In this document: piece after piece, positions 15,199-23,640 of the stretch
How the letters are laid out: the number at the start of each line of letters is the position of its first letter
How positions within the stretch are numbered: position 1 is the first letter of the stretch
NCBI GenBank assembly: GCA_902805845.1
Contig: CADCUI010000079.1
Span: 1-64,000, forward strand
Direction of reading: 5' to 3'
Source of the DNA: an uncultured Nocardioidaceae bacterium
GTDB taxonomy: Bacteria; Actinomycetota; Actinomycetes; Propionibacteriales; Nocardioidaceae
Length of the DNA: 64,000 nt
Translations under genes and position numbers: made by a program
The notes under the pieces: model-generated
Told to the model about the DNA's origin: nothing
Seen by the model: only the letters and a program-made list of their open reading frames with translations
Databases searched by the model: none

Positions 15199-15930
15199 CT
15201 ACTTGATCTGGGCCATCCACCCGCCGTCGACAACGAGGTCCGTGGCCGTGACGAAGGCGGCGTCGTCGGAGAGCAGGAAGGCCACCGCCCCTGCGACGTC
15301 GCCCGGCAGCCCCAGTCGCCGCAACGGTGTGCGGTTCTCCATGTCACCTCGACGGCCAGGCGCACGTTGGTAGAGGTAGTCGATCATCGGCGTGAGGATC
15401 GCTCCCGGGCACACCGTGTTGCACCTGATGCCCTCAGGCCCGAGCTGGAGCGCCAGGGAGCGCGAGAGCGACACCACCGCGGCCTTGCTGACCTGATAGG
15501 CGTCCAGCGGCGAGTCCATGCCGCGCAGCCCTGCGACGCTCGCGACGTTCACGATGCTGCGGCCCCTGCCCCGGCGGAGGTGCGGCACGGCCTCGACCGT
15601 CACCCGCCGCATGGCATGCAGGTTCACCCCCAGCGTCGTCTCCCAGACATCCTCCGAGGTGTCCAGCGCCGAGCCGTCCTCGTCGAAGAGGGCGACACCG
15701 GCCGCGTTGACCAGATAGTCCAGGCCGCGCTCGTCCACGGACCCGAAAAGTGCCTGGACGTCGTCTCGGAGCAGGTCGAAGGGGAGGTAGTCGACAGTCT
15801 CGGGCAGGACGACCCGAGGCTCGGGCGCCACGTCCGTGGCCATGACGTCACATCCGTCTGCCGCCAGTCGATGCACGATGGCGGCGCCGATCCCTCCGCC
15901 GGCCCCGGTGACAAGTGCCTGCCGCGTCAC
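15199..15930 (-). CDS. short-chain dehydrogenase/reductase
   Basis: 243-residue SDR with the cofactor glycine motif TGAGGGIG (about 8-15), NAAG (about 81-84) and the catalytic Ser with YQVSK (YxxxK). The C-terminal FVTATDLVVDGGW block is typical of classical SDRs. Cofactor and substrate are not identifiable. The GTG start overlaps the stop of the alpha/beta hydrolase gene by 4 bp (GTGA), so it is the last gene of the leftward run. In the island it could oxidise a hydroxy intermediate. Confidence 0.88.
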   Translation of the reverse strand: MTRQALVTGAGGGIGAAIVHRLAADGCDVMATDVAPEPRVVLPETVDYLPFDLLRDDVQALFGSVDERGLDYLVNAAGVALFDEDGSALDTSEDVWETTLGVNLHAMRRVTVEAVPHLRRGRGRSIVNVASVAGLRGMDSPLDAYQVSKAAVVSLSRSLALQLGPEGIRCNTVCPGAILTPMIDYLYQRAPGRRGDMENRTPLRRLGLPGDVAGAVAFLLSDDAAFVTATDLVVDGGWMAQIK

Positions 15931-16865
15931 TCCTCCGGTGTCCTCGAGAACGCGGCCGCGAGCCGCTGCCCGGCGGTCTCCATCGCCTCGGCTGCCGGAG
16001 GGAACACCTCGTCGAGGCCGAAGAATCCGTGGACCATGCCAGGTGTCTGGTGGACCAGGACCTCCACACCGGCAGCTCGCAGCGCCTCGGCGAGGAGCTC
16101 GCCCTGCGGCCGGATCGGGTCGCACTCGGCGAGGACGACCGTGGCCGGCGGGAGCCCGTGCAGCTTCGCGCCCAGGATGTCGACACGCGGGTCGGACGCC
16201 TCGTCGGGTGAGGAGAGGTAGTTGTCCTGGTGCCACTGCAGCTCGTCGCGGAAGAGCATGATCCCTTCGTACTCGGGGTCGATCCCGATGCTGAGGTCGC
16301 AGGTGGTGACCGGGTAGGCCAACAACAGGTGGAGCAGGTCGACCGCGCCGGAGTCGCGGGCCTGGATCGCCACCGAGGCGGCCAGGTTGCCCCCGGCACT
16401 GTCGCCGGCGACGGCGACGCGCGACGGGTCCACCCCGCTCAGGTTGCCGGGGGTGGCCGCCCAGACGACGGCGTCGTACGCATCGTGGACGGCGACGGGG
16501 AACCGCGCCTCGGGCCCTCGACGGTAACCGACGCTGAGGACCGCGGCTCCGGATGCCAGTGCCAGCTTCCGCGTCGCGGTGTCGTGCGAGTCGACACTGC
16601 CGAGGAGCCAGCCGCCACCGTGGAAGTACAGGGTCAACGGCAGTGCCGATCCGGTGCTGGGCAGGTAGAGCCGCGCGGGCAAGGTCTCCCCGTCCCGCGA
16701 GGGCACCTCGATGTCGACGACCTGCTCGACCTCGGGCTTGGCCAGGGCGCCGAAGTCGTCCTCGAAGTTCCGCCTGGCTTCGGGCACGGGGAGCAGGTGC
16801 GCGTTCGGGCGGTCGGAGGCCTGCGCGTCCTCGATCATCTTCTGGGCGGCGGGGTGCAGCGGCAT
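15927..16865 (-). CDS. alpha/beta hydrolase, HSL-type esterase
   Basis: 312-residue esterase/lipase of the hormone-sensitive-lipase family. The oxyanion motif HGGG (about 80-83), the nucleophile elbow GDSAGG (Ser about 155), Asp in AECDPIR and His in VHGFFGL complete the triad. The ATG has GGAAGG upstream. It lies 51 bp after the glutamine-synthetase-like gene and overlaps the next SDR. Beside two Baeyer-Villiger-type enzymes, it is the natural candidate to hydrolyse an ester or lactone product (inference). Confidence 0.9.
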   Translation of the reverse strand: MPLHPAAQKMIEDAQASDRPNAHLLPVPEARRNFEDDFGALAKPEVEQVVDIEVPSRDGETLPARLYLPSTGSALPLTLYFHGGGWLLGSVDSHDTATRKLALASGAAVLSVGYRRGPEARFPVAVHDAYDAVVWAATPGNLSGVDPSRVAVAGDSAGGNLAASVAIQARDSGAVDLLHLLLAYPVTTCDLSIGIDPEYEGIMLFRDELQWHQDNYLSSPDEASDPRVDILGAKLHGLPPATVVLAECDPIRPQGELLAEALRAAGVEVLVHQTPGMVHGFFGLDEVFPPAAEAMETAGQRLAAAFSRTPEE

Positions 16866-16916
16866 GGCGAGGGATTTCCTTCCCAGGGCAGGAGTGTCGT
16901 GGTGGATGGCGGTCGG

Positions 16917-18299
16917 TCAGACGCGCTCGTAGTAGCGCTTGGTCTCCCAGTCGGTGACGGTGCCGGAGTCGAACGACCTCAGCTCGGCAGTGGCCGAGGC
17001 GAGAAGGTGCTCGAAGACGTCGTCGCCGAACGCGTGCTGCGCGACCTTGGAGCCGGAGAACCGCTCGATGGACTGGTGGAACGAGGTGCTCATCAGCTCC
17101 ATGCCGCCGTGCTCCCACGCGTTGCCGGCGAAGACCGGTGGAGTCGCCAGACCGGCCTCCATGCCGTGCAGTCCGGCTGCGATGGTGGCGCTGAAGGCGT
17201 AGTAGGGGTTGACGTCGGCCCCGGGGATCCGGTTCTCCACCCGGTACGACGGGCCGTGGCCCACGAGCCTGAACGCGCACGACCTGTTGTCGTGCCCGAC
17301 TGCGATCGCCGTACCGGCGAACTGGTCCGGCTGGTAGCGCTTGTAGGAGTTCACCGTGGGGGCGAACAGGAGACCCAGGTCGACCGCGGACGCGAGCTGG
17401 CCCGCGACGAAGGAACCGAACGTCGCGGACATGCCCCGGTTGTCGTCGGACCAGCACAGCGGAGTTCGTGCATCGCGCGACCAGAGGCTGACGTGCAGGT
17501 GGCAGGATGAGCCGACCTCGTCGATCCGGGGCTTGGCCATGAAGGTCACCGTGAGGTCGGACCTGTGGGCAAGCTGCTTGATGCCGTACTTGAAGAGCGC
17601 GTGCCGGTCAGCCATGGCCAGGGTGTCGCAGTAGTCGAGGGTGATCTCCTGCTGACCGAGCCCCCACTCCGGCTTCGACGACTCCACCGGGACACCGAAC
17701 GCGGGCATCTGCTTCCTGATCTGGTGGATGAACCACTCGTCCCTCGCCGACTGGGTCATCTGGTAGTCCGACCGGTAGTCCGAGAGCATCCGGAGGTTGC
17801 GGTACTCCGCCTGCCAGGCCTCCGCGGGTGACGTCGCCGCGACGAAGAACTCGAGCTCCGAGGCGAACTTGAAGGCAACGTCGTGCTGCTCGGACCGGGC
17901 GATCTGGTGCTTGAGGATCGAGCGGGGTGCAACGGCGAGCAAGGTGTCGCTGTCGTACTCGTGGACGTCGCAGATCACCAGTGCCGCGTTGCTCTCCCAC
18001 GGCACCCTGCGGAGGGTGGCGAGATCGGGGACGAGCCTGATGTCGGCCCAGCCGTTCTCGGCGTTCGACACCGGGAGGTTCAGCGGGTTCATCTCGAGGT
18101 CGACGGCGAACACGAAGCTGCTCGCGTTGATGCCGTCGCCGCTCAGGCCGAGGTTGCGGAACGCCTCGATGGTGAGCCGCTTCCCCACGAGCCGGCCGTA
18201 GGGGTCGGGGGTGGCGCAGATGACGGTGTCGATCTCACCGGTGCGCGTGAGCTCCTCGAACTCGGCGAGGTCGAGGACCGTGTGGGCTGAGGTGGTCAC
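16917..18299 (-). CDS. glutamine-synthetase-family ligase (gamma-glutamylamide synthetase-like), copy 1
   Basis: 460-residue GS-fold enzyme expected to join glutamate to an amine using ATP. Visible GS elements: the metal-binding ELEFF segment, MAKPRIDEVGSSCHLHVSL (ammonium/glutamate and ATP region), NSYKRY and ENRIPGADVNPY. The absence of the adenylylation-loop tyrosine context and the sequence style place it with PuuA/IpuC-like enzymes rather than housekeeping GlnA. GTG 18299 overlaps the stop of the next copy (GTGA). It acts in the island's proposed amine pathway together with two paralogues. Confidence 0.88.
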   Translation of the reverse strand: MTTSAHTVLDLAEFEELTRTGEIDTVICATPDPYGRLVGKRLTIEAFRNLGLSGDGINASSFVFAVDLEMNPLNLPVSNAENGWADIRLVPDLATLRRVPWESNAALVICDVHEYDSDTLLAVAPRSILKHQIARSEQHDVAFKFASELEFFVAATSPAEAWQAEYRNLRMLSDYRSDYQMTQSARDEWFIHQIRKQMPAFGVPVESSKPEWGLGQQEITLDYCDTLAMADRHALFKYGIKQLAHRSDLTVTFMAKPRIDEVGSSCHLHVSLWSRDARTPLCWSDDNRGMSATFGSFVAGQLASAVDLGLLFAPTVNSYKRYQPDQFAGTAIAVGHDNRSCAFRLVGHGPSYRVENRIPGADVNPYYAFSATIAAGLHGMEAGLATPPVFAGNAWEHGGMELMSTSFHQSIERFSGSKVAQHAFGDDVFEHLLASATAELRSFDSGTVTDWETKRYYERV

Positions 18300-19579
18300 A
18301 GGTGCTCCAGGTAGCGGTCGGTTTCCCAGTCGGTGATGGTGGTGCGCAGCCAACGCTCGTAGCGCGTCAGCTCGTTGCGGCGGGTGGCGGCGTAGCCCTG
18401 CACGAACTCGTCACCGAAGAGCTTCTGGGCACGGCTGGAGCCCTCGAACAGCTCGACGGCAGGGCCGAGCGAGGCCGGCAGCGACGCGGCCTCCGCCTCA
18501 GCCGGCTGGGGCAACGGCCGCTCCTCCTCGATCCCGGCCAGCCCGCCGCCCAGGATCGCTGCGGCGACGAGGTAGGGGCTGGCATCGGCACCGGGACGGC
18601 GGTGCTCGACGCGGGCGCCGGGCATCGAGTCCAGCAGCACGCGACAGGCCGCGCTGCGGTCGTCGACCCCCCAGGTGGCCCGCTCGGCGACGAACATCTC
18701 CTTGTCGAGTCGCTTGTAGGAGTTGACGAAGGGATTGAACATCACCGTGAGGTCGGCCATCGTCTCCAGCAGCCCGGCGAGGAACCCAGAACCGGTGGAC
18801 GAGAGCTCGCCAGGTGCCGAGGCGAACACGTTCGCGGCATCACGAACGACACTGGAGTGGACGTGCCCACCGGCGCCTGACCGGTCGGCGTACGGCTTCG
18901 CCATGAAGCTCGCGCGAAGGCCATGCTCCGAGCACACCTCACGGAAGTACTCGCGTGCCCGAGCAGCGCCGTCCGCGGCCTGCAACGCCGGCTTCGGCTT
19001 GAGGGCGAACTCGAAGAAACCGGGGCCCAGCTCGGAGTGGAAGGCCTCGACGGGGATGCCGACCGCCTCCATGCGGTCGACGAAGTCCGCGCCGAGCCGG
19101 TAGGTCTCCGTGGATCGCGCGAGGCTGTAGGCGTTCTCGGTGCGCCCGAGGGGCCGCAACCGCTGCTTCCGGGCGCCCGGCTCGTCCTCGAACAGCCACA
19201 CCTCGTACTCGAAGCCGAAGACCGGCTGCACCCCGTGGTCGGCGAACCGCTCCTGGAGCCGGGCGACATGGCCCCGGGCCGACGCCGGGACGGGTTGTCC
19301 GTCCTCGTCCACCAGGTCTCCGATGACGGCCTGTGCGCCGTCGCGCCAGGGCAGGTCGATGCGCGTCGACTCGTCCAGCACGACCGGGGCATCCGGGTAG
19401 CCGTTGCCCTGGTTGCTGGCCCGCGTGTCCGTGACCTCGTCGACGAGGGAGAGCCCGTGGAGGATGGTGCAGAACCGGACCTCGCCGCCCGGCTCGAGCT
19501 TGTCGGCCCGGTAGAGCTTCCCGCGGAGGCCGAGGTCGTAGTCGGGCACCTCGAGCTGGGTCAGCCGGACCCCGGTCAT
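18296..19579 (-). CDS. glutamine-synthetase-family ligase, copy 2 (divergent)
   Basis: 427-residue GS-like protein. It has the catalytic-domain blocks FEYEVWLFED, FMAKPYADRSGAGGHVHSS, NSYKRLDKEMF, VEHRRPGADASPY and the C-terminal TDWETDRYLEHL shared with its neighbours, so the copies are clearly paralogous. The N-terminal domain is less conserved than in copies 1 and 3. The ATG overlaps the stop of the preceding gene (ATGA). Copies 1 and 2 may form a hetero-oligomer or act on different amines; neither can be decided from sequence. Confidence 0.85.
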   Translation of the reverse strand: MTGVRLTQLEVPDYDLGLRGKLYRADKLEPGGEVRFCTILHGLSLVDEVTDTRASNQGNGYPDAPVVLDESTRIDLPWRDGAQAVIGDLVDEDGQPVPASARGHVARLQERFADHGVQPVFGFEYEVWLFEDEPGARKQRLRPLGRTENAYSLARSTETYRLGADFVDRMEAVGIPVEAFHSELGPGFFEFALKPKPALQAADGAARAREYFREVCSEHGLRASFMAKPYADRSGAGGHVHSSVVRDAANVFASAPGELSSTGSGFLAGLLETMADLTVMFNPFVNSYKRLDKEMFVAERATWGVDDRSAACRVLLDSMPGARVEHRRPGADASPYLVAAAILGGGLAGIEEERPLPQPAEAEAASLPASLGPAVELFEGSSRAQKLFGDEFVQGYAATRRNELTRYERWLRTTITDWETDRYLEHL

Positions 19580-20643
19580 GGCCGGCCCCCGTCCGGCGCC
19601 TGAGGACGCCGGTGCGGCGTCCGGCCGACCCGCGCGTAGACGGAGTCGGGTACGAGCGACGGGTGGCGGTAGACCCACCAGGTGCAGCTGGGGTTCGCCT
19701 CCTTCGCCGGCCAGGTGGGAGGGTCGATGACCCTGGTCGGGTAGCCCAGTCGGTCGATCGGCATCACCTCGTTGAGCTGGCAGCAGTGGACGCAGTACGA
19801 GCAGATGCCGACCGTGTTCCAGGCCCAGTCGTGCCGCTGGGTGGTGACCGCGAACCCGTACGGCGCCCCTGCACGCGGCCGGTCCTCGGTGACGCCGCTG
19901 GACAGCGAACGACCACCCGAACCGCACGGCGCGAACCGGAAGCCGACGCGATCCCGTTCCTGGATCAGCTCGATGTCTCCGCTGCGGTCAGGCCCGGTCA
20001 GGTGTGCATGGAACCCGTCGACGATGGCGATCATGAGCTGCCGAGCAGACTCCGGCCAGTCCTGATGGCGCAGGTCGTAGCGCTGCTCGTGAGCGGCGTA
20101 CCAGTCACTCATGAGGTGATCCCACAGCGCGCCGAGGCGCTCCTCGCCGACCAGGCGGACGGCGACGTCGACGAGCCCGGAGACCCGGTCCACGGCACGG
20201 TCGTGGATCGACATCCACAGTCGACGGGCTTCCTCGATGGCGGCCGGGGACGTCGCGTCCCCTCGACGGCACAGGGAGCTCGTGGCGGCGACGGCAGCGG
20301 TGAACCCAGCCCATTCGGCCTCGATCCCCGTCATCGCACGGTCCCCGACCAGCTCCGTGAGCCTGTTGATCTCCGCTGCCAGGTCGGCCCGCGCCACGCC
20401 CTGCTGGAGGATCCACGCGGCAGTCTCCTCGGGCCACCTCCCGTAGACGTCGCGCAGCTCGTCGCCCTCGAGGACGGACACCTCGAGCAGCTCCGCCGCC
20501 TCCTGGTGCCGGCCGGCAGCGAAGGCCTGCGACGCCACCCGGAAGGTTCCCTGCTGCAGCTCCTCCCACGTGCCCGTGCGGGCGTCGCGTCCCAACGACG
20601 GCTCGAAGCCGACGGCACCGGTCCCTCTCGCGGCGTGGCTCAT
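19576..20643 (-). CDS. unrecognised protein with CxxCxxCC motif
   Basis: 355-residue soluble protein I cannot place in a characterised family. The first about 220 residues are predominantly helical and acidic. The C-terminal part has CGSGGRS (Cys240) and then CSYCVHCC (Cys281, 284, 287, 288) followed by MPIDRLGYPTRVIDPP and Cys320, an arrangement suited to binding a metal or Fe-S cluster. There is no signal peptide or membrane segment. Both ends overlap neighbours by 4 bp (ATGA), between an SDR and a GS-like ligase, so it very likely has a step in the same pathway. It could be an oxidoreductase component or a metal-dependent lyase; this is unproven. Confidence 0.75.
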   Translation of the reverse strand: MSHAARGTGAVGFEPSLGRDARTGTWEELQQGTFRVASQAFAAGRHQEAAELLEVSVLEGDELRDVYGRWPEETAAWILQQGVARADLAAEINRLTELVGDRAMTGIEAEWAGFTAAVAATSSLCRRGDATSPAAIEEARRLWMSIHDRAVDRVSGLVDVAVRLVGEERLGALWDHLMSDWYAAHEQRYDLRHQDWPESARQLMIAIVDGFHAHLTGPDRSGDIELIQERDRVGFRFAPCGSGGRSLSSGVTEDRPRAGAPYGFAVTTQRHDWAWNTVGICSYCVHCCQLNEVMPIDRLGYPTRVIDPPTWPAKEANPSCTWWVYRHPSLVPDSVYARVGRTPHRRPQAPDGGRP

Positions 20644-21413
20644 GTCAGCATGAACCCCCCGTCGACCAGCAGGTCGGCCCCGGTGACGAAGCCGGCCTGG
20701 TCGCTGAGCAGGAACGCGATGCAGTGGGCGATCTCGTCCGGACGCGCGAAACGACCGAGCGGAACGCGAGCCGAGACCGCAGGAGGCAGCGCATCGGTGC
20801 TGCCGTGGACCGCCGCCATCTGGGTGGACACGAATCCTGGCGAGACCGCGTTGACGCGGACGCCGGAGGCGGCGAGGGCGCGCGCGGCCGTCCGGGTGAG
20901 CATCGCCAGGCCGGCTTTGGACGCTGCATAGTGCGGCATCGGGTCGGGGTTGCTGAGTGCGACCACCCGTGTCGCCTCGACGGAGGTCACGTTGACGACC
21001 GCGCCTCCACCGGTCGCCGGCAGACGGCGACGGACGGCGTTGAGCACGTTGTAGGCGCCGACGAGGTTCACCTCGAGCGAGCGCCGCCACAGCTCCGCGG
21101 GGACATCACCGAAACCGAACTCCTGGAAGATCCCCGCACAGTTCACGACGTAGGCGACGCTGCTGCCTCCGACCGCGTCCGCGATGGCCTGCTCGATGCC
21201 GGCCACGTCGGTCACGTCGGCAGAGACCCGTCTCTGCAGGCTCTCGCGGCCGGGGACCGGCGCCGGCATGACCCTGTCCATGCAGATGACGGTGACGCCG
21301 GCTCCCAGGAGCAGTGCGGCCGTTGCCGCACCGATGCCGGCCGCCGCACCCGTGACGAGGGCGGTCTCCCCGTGGAAGGTGAGTGGCAGCAGCCGGTCAT
21401 CGGGTCCGGACAA
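20640..21413 (-). CDS. short-chain dehydrogenase/reductase
   Basis: 257-residue classical SDR: TGAAAGIG cofactor motif, NCAG, catalytic Ser in NVTSVE and YAASK (YxxxK), then a VDGGFML C-terminus. I chose TTG 21413, one base after the stop of the DUF1116 gene, with GAGG about 7 nt upstream; the frame is open further but would overlap that gene. Its stop overlaps the start of the CxxCxxCC protein. Substrate unknown. Confidence 0.85.
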   Translation of the reverse strand: MSGPDDRLLPLTFHGETALVTGAAAGIGAATAALLLGAGVTVICMDRVMPAPVPGRESLQRRVSADVTDVAGIEQAIADAVGGSSVAYVVNCAGIFQEFGFGDVPAELWRRSLEVNLVGAYNVLNAVRRRLPATGGGAVVNVTSVEATRVVALSNPDPMPHYAASKAGLAMLTRTAARALAASGVRVNAVSPGFVSTQMAAVHGSTDALPPAVSARVPLGRFARPDEIAHCIAFLLSDQAGFVTGADLLVDGGFMLT

Positions 21414-21414
21414 G

Positions 21415-22704
21415 TCAGACCTCGCCGTGCACCGCGGCGTGCGAGCGCAGGGCAGCCTCGAAGCACTCACGCGGTGCACGGATCACTCCGGCGCCGATCT
21501 GACCACCGTCGCGTCCCGCCAGTCCCACGTCCATGACGGGGAGGATGCCGGTGTCGATGACCTTCCGCGCATCGATGCCGGTCGGGGTCCCGCCGAAGGA
21601 GAACAGCGGGATCCGGTACGTCGGGTTCTCGCCATGCGTGATCGCGTACATCTCCTTGTTCCGCTCGATCATCAGCTCCGGCGAGCCGCCCTGGTAGTCC
21701 TGCAGCGACAATGCGCATGCCTGGGCGAAGCCGCCCAGGCCCACGGTCTCGGTGATGGGCGACTCACCGCCCATCCAGGTGATCTCGTCCTCGGTGTGCC
21801 CGGGAAAGAGCTTGCCCTCGTGGAGGGGAGGGGGGCCCTCGAACCACTGGTCGCCGAGCCCGGCGAGCCTGATGGCGAAGCCGCGGCAGCTGAACGCCAT
21901 CGCCGACACCAACGTCGACCCCGGTGACACCATGGCGTCGGCGCTGGCCTTGGAAGCAGCCATGGAGAGCCGGAGGAAGAAGTAGTCGTTCTCCGCGAGG
22001 TGGAGCATCGTCTCGCGGACGCCGGCCACCCCGTCGCGGACCATGTCCAGGACGGCGGGAAGGATCTCGCGGCTGAACAGCACGGAGGCGGCCGCGTTGC
22101 GGCTGTGCACCTCGTCGCCCATCCGGAGCGCTCGGGCGATGAGCGGCTTGAGCGCGACCCCGCCCTGCCGTCGGATCGCCTCTCCGACCACCGGAGCGAG
22201 CACCGTGTTGACGTGCAGCAGGCGCTCGTGCACACCCTCGTCGTAGCAGCCGTAGTTCAGGCGCCGGGGCTCCTTGCCCTCGTAGAAGTTGCAGAAGCCG
22301 ACGTTCCCCTGGTCCCGGTTCTCGACGACGAAGACCGGCATGGACGCGGTGTAGATCCCCGCGAGCGACCCGACCGCGCCGTAGTCGTGACAGGCCCCGA
22401 TCTCGATCGACCCGTCCGCGAATCCCGCGATCGCCCCTTCCCGGTCGGCCGCGAGGCCCTCGAAGAGCGCTCCGCCGATGAGAGCCTCCCGCTGGCCCCC
22501 GGTGTAGTCGCTCCACCCCATGGGTGCACCGGAGGTGAGCACGAGGTTGTCCCGATAGCCGGGCATCACGTCGCGTGCAGGCTGCACGTCGACGACCCAG
22601 GGATCGGCGGCCGTCAGCCGCTCGAAGGCGACGGTGTTGGCCCGCTCGGTGCCCGAGGCGCCTGATGACCCCGACGACCGGCGCTGCTCGTCGAGCTTCA
22701 CCAT
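21415..22704 (-). CDS. DUF1116 / AllG-like protein (oxamate carbamoyltransferase subunit family)
   Basis: 429-residue protein whose whole length follows the YlbE/AllG pattern: DPWVVDVQPARDV, SGAPMGWSDYTG, ALFEGLA, ACHDYGAVGSLAGIYTASMP, VENRDQGN, MGDEVHSRN, GLGDQWFEGP and GIDARKVIDTGILPV with GQIGAGVIRAP. In E. coli the AllFGH complex containing this family transfers a carbamoyl group between oxalurate and carbamoyl phosphate. No FdrA/AllF or AllH partner is visible here, so the role is probably different. The start overlaps the upstream SDR by 7 bp; a GTG 3 nt later is equally possible. Confidence 0.85.
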   Translation of the reverse strand: MVKLDEQRRSSGSSGASGTERANTVAFERLTAADPWVVDVQPARDVMPGYRDNLVLTSGAPMGWSDYTGGQREALIGGALFEGLAADREGAIAGFADGSIEIGACHDYGAVGSLAGIYTASMPVFVVENRDQGNVGFCNFYEGKEPRRLNYGCYDEGVHERLLHVNTVLAPVVGEAIRRQGGVALKPLIARALRMGDEVHSRNAAASVLFSREILPAVLDMVRDGVAGVRETMLHLAENDYFFLRLSMAASKASADAMVSPGSTLVSAMAFSCRGFAIRLAGLGDQWFEGPPPLHEGKLFPGHTEDEITWMGGESPITETVGLGGFAQACALSLQDYQGGSPELMIERNKEMYAITHGENPTYRIPLFSFGGTPTGIDARKVIDTGILPVMDVGLAGRDGGQIGAGVIRAPRECFEAALRSHAAVHGEV

Positions 22705-23429
22705 GCCGTGACGCCACCGTCGACCAGGAGGGTCTGCCCGGTGACGAAGGAGGCGCGGTCCGAGAGGAAGAACTCCACCACCTCGGCGACCTCCTCCGGC
22801 TCCCCGATCCGCTTCAGCATGGCGATGTCGGCCGACGCCTCCTCGCCGCCGGAGACCCGGGCCATCGATGCGCTCATGGGCGCGCGGATGACCCCCGGCG
22901 CGACGTTGTTGACCCGGATGCGCCGGTCGGCGAGCTCCTCTGCCAGGTAGCGGGTGTAGGCAGCCACGCCTGCCTTGGTGGCTCCGTAGACCGAGGCTCC
23001 GCGGAACCGGCTGAAGTGGCCGGTGATGCTTCCGACGTTCACGATGGCGCTCCCGTCCGCAAGCAGAGGGGCGCACACGTCCGTGACGCGGGCCATCCCG
23101 GCGATGTTCACCTGGAACATGCCGGCGAGCTTCGCCTCGTCGAGCTCGCCGAGGAACGAGTCGCGCAGGATCCCGGCGCAGTTGACGAGCCCCGCCAGCC
23201 GCTCGTCCGGCTCCAGCGCACTCGCGACGGCCGCCTCCACGCTCGACCGATCCGTCACGTCCATGACGACCCGTCCCGCGTCGGCACGCGCGTCGTCATC
23301 CTGGCCGAGAGCCGCCACCGCCTCCGCGAGATCGGCGGCAACAGGCGTGTAGCCGCCCTGGACGAGTCGGCGACAGATCGCCTGACCGATGACGCCGGCA
23401 CCCCCGGTGATGATCACTTTGCGGCTCAC
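22698..23429 (-). CDS. short-chain dehydrogenase/reductase
   Basis: 243-residue SDR and first gene of the leftward island operon. The cofactor motif is TGGAGVIG, followed by NCAG, SITGHF and YGATK (YxxxK), and it ends in LLVDGGVTAW. The GTG start at 23429 has AAGGGA about 12 nt upstream. A 19-bp dyad (23499-23517) lies about 70 bp upstream, between it and the divergent GntR gene. Probable roles are alcohol-ketone interconversion; specificity unknown. Confidence 0.87.
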   Translation of the reverse strand: MSRKVIITGGAGVIGQAICRRLVQGGYTPVAADLAEAVAALGQDDDARADAGRVVMDVTDRSSVEAAVASALEPDERLAGLVNCAGILRDSFLGELDEAKLAGMFQVNIAGMARVTDVCAPLLADGSAIVNVGSITGHFSRFRGASVYGATKAGVAAYTRYLAEELADRRIRVNNVAPGVIRAPMSASMARVSGGEEASADIAMLKRIGEPEEVAEVVEFFLSDRASFVTGQTLLVDGGVTAW

Positions 23430-23498
23430 TCGTGGAGTCCCTTCCCTCGTGTTCCCCGGCCTTGGCGGCGGCCTCAGTCTCGGCCTACCCCACACTAA

Positions 23499-23517
23499 AG
23501 GTCAAGACTTTCGACCT
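23499..23517. promoter_or_regulatory. candidate GntR operator, site 2
   Basis: AGGTCAA, spacer GACTT, TCGACCT: a 19-bp dyad matching the WGGYCWA-N5-TMGRCCW pattern with 6 of 7 arm pairs. It is embedded in a longer AAAGGTC/GACCTTT inverted repeat and positioned between the divergent SDR operon and the GntR gene, suited to control of both and autoregulation. Confidence 0.65.
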
Positions 23518-23581
23518 TTCACCAGGGGGTCGCAGGTCTTCACGGTCCCGACCTGGCACGGCGAGCCGACACGAGCCGACA

Positions 23582-23600
23582 CGAGCCGAGTCTCGGCTCG
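23582..23600. repeat. 9-bp inverted repeat before the GntR gene
   Basis: CGAGCCGAG (23582-23590) and CTCGGCTCG (23592-23600) are perfect inverted arms around a single T. They are preceded by two direct CGAGCCGACA units (about 23562-23583). The element lies 40 bp upstream of the GntR start and may be a second operator or an mRNA hairpin. Confidence 0.6.
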
Positions 23601-23640
23601 GCTAGTCTCGGCGGTGGTGGCAGAAGGGAGAGCCCACGCC

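Noticed and set aside
15199-17457. Very long open frame on the minus strand covering SDR, hydrolase and GS genes
   Set aside because: Only its last 243 codons encode a recognisable SDR; the upstream part is the out-of-frame shadow of two well-supported genes.
23560-23600. Phage attachment or transposon end at the CGAGCCGACA repeats
   Set aside because: No integrase, transposase or target-site duplication is seen around the island; base composition is also uniform.
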